Shown here one piece after another: positions 47,285 to 59,383 of a stretch of 64,000 nucleotides of DNA. Location of the stretch: assembly GCA_029817715.1 (NCBI GenBank), contig JARUPY010000605.1:744001-808000 (forward strand), in the 5' to 3' direction. The translations under genes were made by a program, and so were the position numbers. Origin of the DNA: Melastoma dodecandrum. Taxonomy: Eukaryota; Streptophyta; Magnoliopsida; Myrtales; Melastomataceae. Each line of letters starts with the position of its first letter. The stretch's first letter is position 1. The notes below the pieces were generated by a model. It was not told the DNA's origin. It saw nothing but the letters and a program-made list of their open reading frames with translations, and did not search any database.

Positions 47285-48731
47285 GGAAGGGCTGGGTCTA
47301 AAGACAGGGTTCATTTGAAGCATCGGGTGTGTGTGTGTCTGGTTGTGGTAAAACTTTAGCTTTATTTGAGCATAATAAGGTGGTTAGAGGTAGATTACTT
47401 GGGACGTATCTGTCGCGACGTGTCTTATTTTGATGTGATGCTATGATTGTGTAATGTTAGATTATTCCAGCTTGGTCTTGAGCTTGCCGAATCAAATAAG
47501 AACAGCTTCCTTTCGTGGAATCATATGCCCTTTCGTCGATTATTACACAGCTCAGTCTGATCTGACGACGACGTTGTTAGTTGTCCGAAACCTCTTTGAA
47601 TGTCCGAAGCAAATATGGGCCGTGTAGGGATTTGCTCAGATTTGGGCTCAATGCCCCCGAATCAGAGCTTATAGGTCTATGTGGGCTTTAATCCGATTTG
47701 GGACAAGCCCAATAATAGCGAGTGAATTAAATAAAGCTCGAATCGGCCTTTTGCAAAGACATTCGTTCAGCTAAGAGTAAAACCGCCCGCGACTGAAAAC
47801 AACGTGTCAGAACGAGACGCCAACCTCCTTAATGGATTAGCGTTCAGGTCAAGGTGCCCGGACAGGACAAGACGAGGTGCTCTCCCAGCCGCCCTCTTCC
47901 GGCGCAATGTCGAACCCGACGTCTTGTTCTTTAATCCGTAAAAGTTCGCCAGTGGACGTATCCCATTGTCCCCATCCCTCAGAACGAGCCGAATATGTGC
48001 CGTAACATACGCCGGGGCTTCCGGACAGGAACAGGATCGGCTCGGGGAGAGATTAAGACTTCCATATTGACTCTGGGGAGGTGGGGGGACGAGGCCTTGC
48101 CGGTTTCCGATGGAGGAAAAGGATTAAGATGTTGACCCTTTTTCCCTAAACCCTTTATACGACGGTTGAAACATTCAAACCCTAAAATAGCCGTCTTAGC
48201 TTCAGTAACCCCCTTCTCTAATGTAACCATCATTGCATTCAAAAAGCCTAATAAACCTCTAAAAAAAGGCTTATCAATATCGTGATATGTATAGGCTTCG
48301 TTTACTTGTGGTGGGATTTGTCAAACATTGTTTTTTTTTTTTAATTGGGAATTGAATATCTTCGCTTTCCCATTGAGGGGTGTTGAAAATATCGATCCAA
48401 CTATATATTCAATCTTTATCTTTTGAGCTTTGGATGGTGGGGAGAGTTAGGTAAGTTTGATTACTTTTTGGTTTTTTCTTTTTCCCACTGCCCGAAAAGA
48501 TTTCAATTGACAACAATTTTAACTTAGCCCAAATATCAGATGTGCCACTTCGAGTTTTGGGTTTTACATTTATTATTACAACTACCTTACAGTTGGTTCC
48601 TCTGACAGGGGTTGTAAATGTGATTATGATTCATTCTAATGTTTGTGATTATGATTCTCAGTGAACAAAACCCAGGAACATGAACCCAGCAGCTATACAT
48701 TTCAAAATGGAGTCCATTCTATCCAAATAGA
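47285..48731. other. Intergenic DNA
   Basis: Several GGGCC/AGCCCA words at 47615-47715 look promoter-like, but no gene follows on the plus strand. An 87-codon minus-strand frame at 48242-47979 is not recognised and is only weakly supported. Confidence 0.4.
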
Positions 48732-50027
48732 TCAAATCCAGCATAAGCTTCCGACATGAACAGAGGCATGGAACCAGGATGGCATCCCTTTTAGGACAAC
48801 ATCCCTAAACTTGCCATCCTTCGGGTCGAAAGCGACCAGCGCCCTGCTCTTGTACTCCAACAGGATCTCCCCACCGTCCATCACGCACAGCACCCTCGCC
48901 ACCCTCCCGCTCAGGTTCTTCCATATCTTCATGATTGTTGGGTTCGCGTTCTGCTTCAGGCCCTTTGGCATGTACGCCCCGACGTTGTATTCCTTCACCC
49001 ACGATTCCTTCACTCCGTATGTCGTCATCGTCCATATCTCCATCCTTCCGTAGTTGCAGTATGCCACGGCCGACAGGCAGCCTCGGAGGACCCCCAGTTG
49101 GTAGTTCCCCCTGGCGAGGGATCCCCCGTCGGGTTTCGGGATTTCTAGGAATCGTTCCTCGGTCATGTCGAAGGACACGATCTGCCTTGCGGATCGGTAC
49201 CTCCTCGGCCCTGTCACCCAGTGTAGCCTACCGTGGAGGAAGGCCTCTGTCTGCTTCCTCTCGATCTGGTAGGGGGCTTTCCCGAGGCTACGCCAGGACG
49301 GGCATGGCTCCCCTAGGGTGAGGACTTGAACTTCTGACTGCATGTGTCGGAGCCGCCGAGGACGGTGGTGGGAGGCCGTCTTTGGGGAGTTTGCATAGTA
49401 GTAGACCGACTTGATCACCTTGTATTTCTTCATGGTAGGGCTGTAACCGAAACCGAACACAACGTCCTGGTCGGCATACTGCCTCGACTCAGGAAGATCC
49501 CGGAATTCCCCAGTGAATGGATTGTACACGCGGAGGGGCTCCCAGTAGAACGAGTCAGAGAGGCACATCAGGCCATTACAAGACCCCACAACGTCAAACT
49601 CGGGCATCGAGTCTCGGAACGGAAGGGAGAATCTCTTGACCGCGAAGCAGGGCTTCTGTCCATCATCCCGTGCTCCAGCCTGGACAGCAGCCGATAGCTC
49701 GACGAACCCAAGCTGGTTCCTGATGGGATAATCGCTATGAAAGACGAGAAAGGGACTGCTCATCGCCATGAGGGACAGGTGCCCGTCTGCAAGGAGGGGG
49801 TCCTCGGTGAGAGCCCTCCAGGACCGGCACACGAGGCGGAACTGGACAAGGGAAGTGACGGGCAGACGGGAGAGCAAGTCAAGGATGATCTCCCTGGGCA
49901 AGTCCTCCAACCCGGTCGTCGACGTGAAGGAACACCCCGAGGTCTTCTTCATCTTCTTACAACGAGGTTCTTGAGGAAGAAGAACATGGTGGTGGTCCAT
50001 GGGGATGGAGACCACGAGAGGAACCAA
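48732..50027 (-). CDS. F-box protein with FBA-type beta-propeller-like domain
   Basis: Single exon, 431 residues. The N-terminal F-box (about residues 39-85: GLEDLPREIILDLLSRLPVT ... FRLVCRSWRAL) binds SKP1/ASK in an SCF ubiquitin ligase. The rest matches F-box-associated proteins of the CPR1/CPR30 and At3g06240 type: GSCNGLMCLSD, VYNPFTGEFRDLP, DVVFGFGYSPTMKKYKV, LHGRLHWVTG, IVSFDMTEERFLEIP and LGVLRGCLSAV. The substrate cannot be told from sequence. The first ATG was taken; a start at MDHHHVLLP (about 50000) is also possible. GC-rich and intact. Confidence 0.93.
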   Translation of the reverse strand: MVPLVVSIPMDHHHVLLPQEPRCKKMKKTSGCSFTSTTGLEDLPREIILDLLSRLPVTSLVQFRLVCRSWRALTEDPLLADGHLSLMAMSSPFLVFHSDYPIRNQLGFVELSAAVQAGARDDGQKPCFAVKRFSLPFRDSMPEFDVVGSCNGLMCLSDSFYWEPLRVYNPFTGEFRDLPESRQYADQDVVFGFGYSPTMKKYKVIKSVYYYANSPKTASHHRPRRLRHMQSEVQVLTLGEPCPSWRSLGKAPYQIERKQTEAFLHGRLHWVTGPRRYRSARQIVSFDMTEERFLEIPKPDGGSLARGNYQLGVLRGCLSAVAYCNYGRMEIWTMTTYGVKESWVKEYNVGAYMPKGLKQNANPTIMKIWKNLSGRVARVLCVMDGGEILLEYKSRALVAFDPKDGKFRDVVLKGMPSWFHASVHVGSLCWI

Positions 50028-51430
50028 CGAAATTATCTAAGCAGATCCAAAAACACGCTCAGAGCAGAAGAACAGAGTAAATATTTGGGGGAAATAATCA
50101 AGACTTTTTGACATTTGATGGGTTTCTAATTATATATATATATTCATATTATTACACACCACCCATCACACAACACTTTAACGTGACGACAAATGCGGTC
50201 CATATTTAATATACAGTCCATACATAAAAGATAAGAGGTGGTTGATTTGATTATGGGCCGTTAGATCACAGAGAAAGCAACCGGGCAATCGATCCCATCC
50301 GTTGGATTGGGCTCATCGTTTGCTATACTTAATCAGTAGATCATCTTCGTGTACAGCATTCAATTCACAAAAAAAAAAAGGAAAAGAAAATGTGGGGGAG
50401 GGACTCGAGCTTGGCGTGAAGGAAATAAAAAGTTTTTGATGATACAATTCCGATGTACACGGAATCGTGACAGACAACATCATAAATAATAATAGTAATA
50501 ACAACAACAATAAAAAAGAATCGGCCAAAAAACTTTTTGGTCGACATTCTAACATTGAATACGCTCAAACACCAACAGTTAAGTTTATAATTTGACCGAG
50601 TCCAACCGATAGTGACCTCTTCTTGCCTTTGCCCCCCTCCTCCTCCTCCTCCTCCACAAAATTCTTCTGATAATGCCCATCGATCCAACCCCCCCAAGTC
50701 ATTCTTTCTGGTTTTCGTTTCAAAAGTTGGGGGGGGGGAGGAATTTAACATCCGGGAAGAGTCGACGTGTAAATTTTTGTCAAATTTAGACATGGTCTGC
50801 AATGACGAGTCATATGTGAGAATCAAATGTGGTTAGATTAAACAATTGTAAATTTCTTGTTTTGCCTTTTGCTTTTGCCAGCCCAATTCCCAAGTCCTAA
50901 GGAGATATTAAAGAAAGAAAGGCGTACCAAAAGATAGGAAAAGAAGGAAAGTAAAGAGAATTCCCCATTCACTCGACACATCCATCTTTCCCCAAAAGAG
51001 ACTCATTTTTTTTTTTTAGTTTTTATTTTCTGGGGCTGCCCTAAAAGATTGGCTTTTTCCCACAAAATAAAAAATGAATTTTTTTTTTTAAATTGTAGAC
51101 CAAAAAGAGGCTTTAGGATATATTTGATATTGATGATAGCTTTAATGGAAGTGACTAATAATGCATGGAAATAATAACATTATTAAAAAGGGCTGAGCAA
51201 AACGCTCCCAGTTTCTGTTCATGTGTAATTAAGAGACAACAAATTTAGTAACTGAAGGTCTTCGGGCTTATAACGAGCCTTAATAATGGGCCGGAGTATG
51301 AAAGCCTATTGGGTTAATGGGCCATCAGTTTGTTGGTATCAGTAACAAAGCCCAGTGGACTCACGTTTGAGCATGCCGATAAGGTCGGGGGCCTTCCGAA
51401 CCACTGTTCTGACAAGGCATCCCTCTTGCT
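50028..51430. other. F-box upstream region and intergenic DNA
   Basis: Contains a TATATATATA word near 50133, CCTCCTCCT runs (about 50637-50655), G-runs and T-runs. No gene recognised. Confidence 0.4.
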
Positions 51431-51439
51431 ACATTTGAT

Positions 51440-51690
51440 CATCACGATCGCTTGGGTTGCAGATGTCCAGAAGATCCCCGTTGAAGCTCATGTAGCTGAT
51501 CTTGGTAACGAGGTAGCGGTTAAGCGATAGGGAGTGAGGGATGGATAATACATTACCGACCACAAAATGATAATCGACTTCAACATATTTGGTTCTCGCG
51601 TGCGGAATAGTTGGCTGAATGGTACTGAGATTGTCGCAATGCACCTTGGAGTCACTATTCTCGGTAGACGAACAAGACAACAAACAACAA
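51440..51690 (-). mobile_element. Copia RNase H end, degraded
   Basis: On the minus strand, VHCDNLSTIQ then PHARTKYVEVDYHFV is the signature just after the RNase H active region of plant Copia polyproteins (compare DNLSTLQ ... FHARTKHIEIDFHF in the intact element at 62.3 kb). The sequence before and after does not continue the protein. A short, old fragment. Confidence 0.75.
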
Positions 51691-51739
51691 TGTTAAGTCT
51701 TGAAAGGTAAGACTCCACTTAGGAAGAAGAAATTGATTC

Positions 51740-52449
51740 CACATCTAAGATGACACAACTTATACCATCGAATTTTCTCCCAGGAAAACACATCCCTATG
51801 GTAGCCACGGTTCATACTTCACCACATGATACAAGATGTGCACCGAGTATAGTAAATTCGAATATCCTCATACAAAAAGTTCTTCAACATAGCCCAAAGA
51901 AGTTTACCACAACTTTAGGAAAACTATTTTTAGGACATGTTGGGCTATAAGCACGCGTATTATTTTTCTCACATTGTGAAATTACTCAGCAGTTTGTTAG
52001 TACATATCTTCATGGACAGACGTAGTGACTGAATGGGGTATATTAGCCGAACTTCCAAGTTAAGACCACTAATTTGACATAATAGCTTTCAATGGAAGAT
52101 TCAAATCCTATTCAATAATTACAAAATTATATTAGATTAAGACACACGACAATGATCTGTTTAAGCTTTTCGGATCTTCGCTTTGCAAGTGACCATTAAG
52201 AATTCTTACTTAAATATCCCAATCCTCTACGGAAGAATGAAGATTTCCACATTAGTATAACGATATAAACCTCGAAGAGATTATTAAACTAGCAAAGCAT
52301 ATTGCAATTCTCTTTTGGCGCAATGACTCATATAACCACATAGTCCCAATGGGGCATGTCAAGCATTTTATGTTAACAAAAGATTTATACCAATCGAGAG
52401 GAAAAAAAGATACTAATTATCAATTACCCTCTTACAAACATGAATACAT
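51740..52449. other. Possible 5' part of the pararetrovirus-like relic
   Basis: A 66-codon plus-strand frame (51750-51950) and neighbouring AT-rich sequence precede the reverse-transcriptase remnant in the same orientation. No domain can be assigned. Confidence 0.3.
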
Positions 52450-53270
52450 TATTCGCAAGCATAGCTAACGCAAAGGTCTTATCGAAGTTTCACCTTAAAG
52501 CAGGATTTTGACAACTTGGAATCAAGCTAGTAGATAGACTGAAAACATGGTTTCGCATAAAACACCATTATTAGTGGAAGGTCTTACCCTCTTGTTTAAA
52601 AATTGCTCCTTCAGTTTTCTAGAGAGTAATGAAAACTTCGAATCATTAAGCCATCAATCACTAACCTACATTGATGATATTTTGCTATTCAATATAGATT
52701 TAAAATCCCATATTGATGCTTAAGAAATTTATAGACATCTTGCAACACTGTGGAATAATGTTTGAAGAGTCAAAGGTCATTCTTGTTCAAACATATGTTC
52801 GGTTTCTTAGAATGAATATGATTCAAGGAGAAAACTCCGCCAAGACCTCATATTGTTCAGGAACGTCTTAAATTCTATTATACACTAATCGAAATTTCTA
52901 CAATTCTTTGGAATTCTAAATTATCCAAGATCTTTCGTCCCTCGTTTATCGAAACATTTGACAATGATACATCAACGACTCAAAATAAATGCTCCACAAT
53001 GGAGACAGGTTCATACTCAATCAATTCGTCGTATGAAAAATATTATGCAAAGCCGTTCTCCATTAACCATTCATTCAGATGAAACACAAATACTTTACAC
53101 AGACGCCGGTGATAAACATTGGGTTGATATACTCTTAAAAGAAAACAAAAGAAGGAAATAGAGTTGTTTGTGCTTATGCTAGTGGAGAACTCAACAGGTC
53201 AGAGAAGCACACCACTCCACAATCAAATGCATGAAAGGTGGACATGTCAAGATCCTTATCAGTTTGCATA
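52450..53270 (+). mobile_element. Degenerate reverse transcriptase-RNase H of an endogenous pararetrovirus-like element
   Basis: Pieces of reverse transcriptase and RNase H occur in order on the plus strand, broken by many stops and frame changes. The DD pair of the RT active site is at 52667-52681 (YIDDI). The connection region (about 52890-53010) has FFGILNY-like sequence, and RNase H has LYTDAGD at about 53094-53114 followed by a W-containing strand. The order and the wording of these motifs fit Caulimoviridae-type endogenous elements better than Copia; Ty3/gypsy is the alternative. No terminal repeats, coat or movement regions were found. Non-functional relic. Confidence 0.6.
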
Positions 53271-54364
53271 CTTTGAAAACAATGGCACTGTGATGTTTCA
53301 AGACAAGAATTAGTGACCACTACTACCACCAATGACTATATATGTGTTCCGCAACATTTAGTCATGGATCCGACTAATATGAAATATCTAAGAACTCGAA
53401 TATTTTATGAGAATGGACTTTAGGACGTTTCCTCGGAAGATACGGTTTAAGAATGATGGAATGTTAATACCAGTAGTCCTTGTCTAGCACAAATTTTTCA
53501 CGACAAAGATTTTTCATGAAGAGGTCATTTGTATGGATATGATGCATCCGCTTATACTATAAAAGAACAACACTCCAAGAATTTGCGGGACTAGACAAAA
53601 GATAAAAGGATCACTAACTACCTCAGGACAAATGCAACTACCTAAATAAGTTTATGTTCATGTTTAAAGTTTGTAAAAGAACATATCATCCTTATTTTCC
53701 TATTATCGGAATGTAAAATAACGACTGAAAGTTCATACTTTGTAAATTATTGGCACGGTCATCAATAATTGCAATATTAAGGTAAATACTAAAATAGAAA
53801 GAATAAATAAAATTTACACGATGATCGATAAAAGATAATGTCATTCAAATCATATTAAGGGATGTTATTTTTTATTATACAACCACGTCATTGTTGTTGT
53901 TGACGCTTGTGACAATGTCCGACGTCGTTCGATATGGTAACAGCGACAATGATTCGACGGCAGTGATAGTAATGGCCAATATTATTTTTTTGATATATTG
54001 TGTATTTTCACTGTAAGCATATTTGTATATAACCTGAGGCGTAAAAATCTAAAGGTTGTTTCATAAGCATTTGATTTACGATAAAAGAGTCTAAGAAATA
54101 AAAATTCAACATATAATTAAAGGTGTTAATAAAAAATAAATATCAACATTTTACAGTTAAAAATGATAAAAATAAAATGGCGAGGTGTCCTTACGAAAAT
54201 AGCAAATCCCGCTTTGCACCTCTCCTTTCAGACAACGTCGTCCACACCGAAACAGCGCGATTCATACTCAGCTCCCCCGACCAATTATATAAACGCAAAC
54301 GACGAGACGAGACGAACACGACAACGACAACGACCACAAGAAGAAGAAGAACAACAACGTAACC
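53271..54364. other. AT-rich intergenic DNA and cytochrome b561 gene promoter
   Basis: The first 200 bases may be the tail of the viral-like relic. A TTATATAAA box at 54285-54293 lies about 75 bases before the ATG at 54365. Otherwise empty. Confidence 0.45.
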
Positions 54365-55693
54365 ATGTCGAAGTTCCTTACAACCACACTAACGTTCGCC
54401 ATTCTGATCTCGACCTCCCTTTCCCAGACATGCAAGAACTACACCTTCCCTGACGGGGTCGCTGCCTACGACTCCTGCATCGACCTCCCTGTCCACGGTT
54501 CCTTCCTCCACTGGAACTACACCTCTTCCACATCCACCACAGACATCGCATACCGCCGCCCGGAAACCTCACCCTCGCAATGGATCGCATGGGCTGTCAA
54601 CCCCTCCGGCGGCACCATGATAGGGTCCCAGGCCCTCGTGGCGTACCTTTCAAAGAGCGGGTCCATGCACGCATACACCTCGTCGGTGGATTCCTACGCG
54701 ACGGAACTATCCGAGGGGAAGCTCAGCTTCGAGGTGCCTAGCGTGTCGGGGTCTTATGTGAATGGTGAAATGACAGTATTCGCCAGGCTGCAGCTGGGGA
54801 GCGATATCATGGTGTCCAATGCTACCCAGGTTTGGATGGTGGGACCGATGAGGAAGGATGGAGTTCCCAGCATGCATTTTATTTTGCCGGGAGGCGTGAA
54901 GCCGGTGATGGCACTCGACTTAGCCTACAACCACACCAGATCAGACATATATGAGAACTCAACGAGGACGATGTCTGACGACGAACTCCTGCAGATGTCT
55001 TGGAACGTGAGTATATATATTGCGTTGATCATATAAACACCAAAATATGTCACCTTATACCGGCGGAATTCAATTGACTTCATTTCATAAGGTACATGGG
55101 GTGCTGAACACCGTGAGCTGGGGGACGCTGCTGCCGACCGGAGTCTTGGTCGCAAGGTACCTGAAGGTGTCAAATCCCACGGACAAGGGCTGGTTTTACC
55201 TTCACTCTGGATGTCAGGGTGCGGCATACGCGATCGGGACAGCCGGTTGGGCCACGGGTCGTTGGCTAGGCGGCAGCAATGCCTCCACCGTCCACGGGAC
55301 CATCGGCCTGATCCTCTTCATCCTCAGCACGCTTCAGGTACCAAGAATAGATATCCGATGCAACTTGATTACATCAACAAACTTTAAATCAAGAGTTTTG
55401 ACTTGATCATACCAAATAATTTGTAGGTTCTCTCGATATTCTTGAGGCCAGCGCCTGATCACAGGCTAAGAGTTTACTGGAATGTCTACCATCACACGAG
55501 CGGTTACACTGCGATCCTCCTCAGCATCGTGAACGTGTACAAGGGCCTAAATTTACTTGACCCGCTAATGATTTGGAAGCAGATCTATACAGGAATTCTT
55601 GTATTCTTGGGATCCGTCGCTGTCTTGTTGGAGATCATCGGCTGGGTCATCGTCGTAAGGAGGAAAAGGAAACCCAGTACATCAAACTTTTGA
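54365..55693 (+). CDS. DOMON and cytochrome b561 domain protein
   Basis: Three exons: 54365-55006, 55092-55337, 55427-55693; 384 residues, phases consistent. Seen: signal peptide (about 1-20), a DOMON domain (about 45-180, with WIAWAVNPSGGTMIGSQAL and MVGPM-type strands), then a membrane cytochrome b561 core with histidines in VHGVLNTVSWG, FYLHSGCQ, TVHGTIG and YHHTSGY that ligate two b hemes, and a basic cytosolic tail. Known: plant CYBDOM/AIR12-related proteins are plasma-membrane ascorbate-reducible redox proteins that can pass electrons across the membrane. The length agrees with the family. Complete. Confidence 0.95.
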
Positions 55694-56589
55694 TGTCTCA
55701 ATTTTCTTCTATGAGGAGGAAAAGGAAAACATGTTGACCAAAATTTTGATATCTCAATTTTTTTCTTCTAAATACAAAAATTATACCTAATGGAAACCCA
55801 AGAATGAGCCGGACAAGTTCTCTTAGATCTTCTCTTTTGTTACTCTCTTAGAGTTCATAAATCAATAGACAATTACGCAGTCAAATTAAATCAAATCTCA
55901 TTTAGAAATCAATCAATGAGACACGATTTAAAATCAAATCTCATTTAGAAATCTCAAAAGCGCTTTTGACAACATTGATTTAAACTAACGCTCTACGTGA
56001 TTATCCTGTTGTGCTTATATTTTACCTTGCTTCCCGTTAGAATGAAATCCCGAGTTGTTCGAGGAATTGACATTCGGCTTGGTTATTTCCATATTAATCG
56101 ACAATGTCATTTAACTGTTACTGTTTTTTTCAGTCTAGTTAAATTTACGTGAATTTAACTGCTACTACTCCGGTCGTATACCGGCTTCCATACTTTCCTC
56201 TGTTTTGCATGTAAAACAACGAGGAATTCACTATCAAGGAACGTTATCTTCCGACATCATGGAGGATCGACATCAACAGGCCACACAATACCCCGTGAGT
56301 ATCATTCTTACTCACTCAGTCAATTCTAATTATTTGACATGTATTAATTAGAATTTTCTGACCACCATTTCCTCCACCGCTTTCTTATTTGATTTGCATG
56401 AAAATCTACCGAGCTTCATGGGAATTCGACAAGATGAATTTCGAAAACTGAAGGCTCAAAAGCGCGTGTAACAAACCGCGTTTGGTTGGATCTACCGCGG
56501 CCTAAAAACCGTCGGTCTAAAGTGAAGCGGCCCCGACCGACATTTTAAGTACAAAGGAGAGGTGCAGGCCTCTCCGAACCAAATTACAT
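55694..56589. other. Intergenic DNA with short tandem duplications
   Basis: Shortly after the stop codon ATGAGGAGGAAAAGGAAA repeats the end of the coding region (55667 and 55711), and AAATCAAATCTCATTTAGAA is repeated at about 55889 and 55930. No gene recognised. Confidence 0.5.
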
Positions 56590-57003
56590 ATCCACCTGTA
56601 ACGGGCTGCGGGCCCAAGTGCATAGGCCCGCAGTGACCACCCTTCCCTATTCCCTTTGATCTAAATTATTGTTTGAATGTTGTGGTGCATGCTGTTAGGC
56701 TCTTAGGATTTTTGTCATATGTGTTTGTTAAACAAATACACATGAGTTCGGGTCCAACGTCCATAAAACAGTGACATGAGTTCGGGTCCAACGTCCGTAA
56801 AACAGTGATATGAGTTTGAAGTCATGCCCAGATCGGGTCCAACGGCCGTTAACGAAAAGCAAACTTTTGGAGCAAACGCCACTTCTTCGCATATTTAGAT
56901 GTAAGAGCCAGTAAATAGGAATCCCCGAACCAAACTGTCTTTTCGACTTAAATAGTTTTAAAAATAAGTCAGTGGCGACTCCGTAATAGCTTACCTAGTT
57001 TAA
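56590..57003 (+). mobile_element. LTR-like fragment (left of pair)
   Basis: Resembles 63680-64000 from TGTAACGGGCTGCGGGCCCA to the end AGTGGCGACTCCGTAATAGC, with tandem TGAGTTCGGGTCCAACGTCC words in the middle. A GTGGCGACTCC word near the end is common at the 3' end of plant Ty3/gypsy LTRs. Diverged from its partner, so old. Confidence 0.55.
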
Positions 57004-57725
57004 GCAACAACAATCATTTTTACGGAGCCATCATGGATGAGGGAAGGCGACACGAGCGGCTCTCAATCCTCCCGAATATTCCTTCTTCGGATCACGCTCT
57101 GCCCATCGCCCTTCGCCTTTCCAAGGAGCAGACGACTGGCGAGCAGGACCGTTTAGAAATTGAGGGAGGATCGACTCTGGTTTCCTCCGCAGCGCCTGGA
57201 CGTACGAGTCCTGACGTCGACCGGAGGACACCGTGGGGAGCGGGCTCGGATCCTCGTGTCGTCCGAACCGTCACGCGCGTGCTAGGCCGGAGGGCGCGCG
57301 TACAGATTGCAACAACAATCGCCACCTTCTCAACTCCGACGACAAGGGCCATGGTCCCATCAGCTTCAACGGCGACGGTATCAACCTCCAGATCAACAAA
57401 AAATCTATGACCGGACAGCCACAACATGATCCCCAAGAACACCCTCCTCTCTTGTGTTGCATGAACAACACAACTCGTATCAATCCGGATAATGCTAGGT
57501 TAGCATTCGCGGTTAACAGGTACAAATTACCCAGTAAGTCCTCTTTTCGACATGCTTTCTTCATAATAATTTTTTAAAGCTTACTCTTACACATCCTTTT
57601 TTCCTTGACTTGAATTTGCAAGAATATCGAGAACAAGTAGGAAGAAGCAAGCATAGGTATGTCCATATATGGACAGTTTGTAGTTGTTTCACCCGATAAC
57701 AAATTACCGAACTTTCGTATATCTG
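57004..57725. other. Interior of possible older LTR element
   Basis: Holds an open frame of 125 codons (57033-57410) beginning MDEGRRHERL that may be a remnant gag or an unrelated frame. No domain recognised. Confidence 0.3.
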
Positions 57726-58146
57726 TGTCAAGCCCAACAAGAAGGAGAGGAGCCCAGTTGGCAGATCGAAGCCCAGCTGCTGAAGTCCAGCTGTCCAAGC
57801 TGACTAGCTGGCTGGCTGGTGAGCTGAGGCCTGCGCTACTCATATGATAGAAGACAAAACTGTTGCAGAGTACGAGGGAATTTGTTAGAAAGCGATGATG
57901 CTGCGGGGCTGCGGGGACGTTGAGCAGCGCTCACCCCAAGAACAACAAACTGTTAAACAGAAAGTATAACGATTTATATATATCCATTCAGAAAATAGAA
58001 AATGTAAGTTGTCTTTAAAAACTTTCTGGAAAAATAAGAAAGACGGCCTTCCGTTCTTCTTCCTCTTTTGTTCATCTGTTTCTTCCTCTTCTTCTTCCCA
58101 AACCTTCCTACCTCTTCTTCGCTTGATAACTCTAGCAAAGTCTTCA
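57726..58146 (+). repeat. Left LTR
   Basis: Begins TGTC and ends TTCA, 421 bp. Contains TATATATA near 57976 and a pyrimidine-rich R/U5-like region (58050-58120). Confidence 0.95.
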
Positions 58147-58158
58147 TGGTATCAGAGC
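58147..58158 (+). promoter_or_regulatory. Primer-binding site (tRNA-iMet)
   Basis: TGGTATCAGAGC starts at the first base after the left LTR, the standard plant Copia priming site. Confidence 0.95.
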
Positions 58159-58185
58159 CCCTTGTCACACGACACGGGTAAAGAG

Positions 58186-59250
58186 ATGGCTGATGGTGGT
58201 TATGTCGAAACACATGAACCTGGGCAGATGTCAACACCAGATTCTGCGTCTGGAGTTCAGAGTGCAAGAGGAATCTCAGCACAGATACCTGCGCCAATCC
58301 AAATCCCTGCAGGCTTCTTTTCGACTACGTTGAAACTAGACGAGAGCAATTATGCCCTGTGGAAAGGACAGGTGCTTGCTGCAATTGTGGCCGGAGGCTA
58401 CGAGGATTTTGTGCATGGTACCACTCAACCGCCTGAAAAATTCACAGATGCAGCTATGGTCGAGATCAATCCGGACTACAAACTGTGGTAGAGGACAGAT
58501 AAGTCTGTTATGAGTTTCTTATTTTCCTCTCTTACCCAGGAACCTTTAAGTCAGGTGGTGTGCTGCAACTCTTCACATGAGGTCTGGGAGAGTCTAAAGC
58601 AGCGTTTTGAGTCTCATTCCACGACACGGGTCATAAATCTGCGAATGCAGATGCAACAAGTAAAGAAAGAAGGAAAAACAATGCAACAGTACTTGAACTC
58701 GGTGAAAATGCTGTCAGATCAACTCGGAGCAATTGGGGAGCGAGTCCCATACAGGGACTATATTTGGTACCTACTTGAAGGTCTTCCGGCGGAGTATGAT
58801 TCTATTGTCACGGCATCTATAGTCGACCTGTTCAGCCATCTCTCGATGAAGTGCATCAGCTGCTTTTGACATTTGACATGAGGGTAGAGAAGCGACATGT
58901 TCCTGAATCTCTGTTGCCGCAGGTACAGCACTCTTCACTTTCTCCTAGTGCAGGCTCACCTCAGCCAAGGTCCCCTCAGCCTTTTACATACCATAGATCA
59001 CCTACCGAACCATCTTATCATAACCCAACCAGATACAGTAACCCAAAATCGCTTTGAACCAAGACCCTATAATTATATTCTACCTCTCCCACTACCAAAC
59101 TGGCGTGCTAGGACGACCACCTCCACGACCTTTTTACACCCAGATGGGGTGCTAGACCCACCGTTCAGACCACGACCTCCCACCACCTCGCTGCCAGCTC
59201 TGTTATAAACTTGGTCATACAGCCCAGACATGTTATCATCGTGCTCAGAC
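58186..59250 (+). pseudogene. Copia gag, broken
   Basis: Starts MADGGYVETHEP. The retrotransposon gag core is clear (FFSTTLKLDESNYALWKGQV, then VWESLKQRF and LLEGLPAEYDSIV). An in-frame TAG lies at 58489-58491 just after DYKLW. The frame changes near 58815-58835, before the segment PSLDEVHQLLLTFDMR, and again before a CCHC zinc knuckle (CQLCYKLGHTAQTC, 59192-59233). The capsid protein cannot be made whole from this copy. Confidence 0.85.
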
Positions 59251-59383
59251 TTCTGTGCCTCCCCCAAAACTACCATATGAGTATGTATAACTCCACCTCT
59301 GTCCCTGAACATCCACACCATTATCCCACTACCATACACCCATCTTCCACCCGCATCCAACCCATCTTCCTTTTGAACCCAGT

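Noticed and set aside
46792..47323. Long minus-strand frames opposite the acidic protein
   Set aside because: Ser- and Leu-rich shadows of GAA/GAG and GCT codons on the plus strand.
47979..48242. Minus-strand frame of 87 codons
   Set aside because: No promoter, domain or splice partner seen; kept only as a note.
58009..58185. Gag start upstream inside the left LTR
   Set aside because: The frame crosses the LTR end and primer-binding site; the gag start at 58186 is after both.
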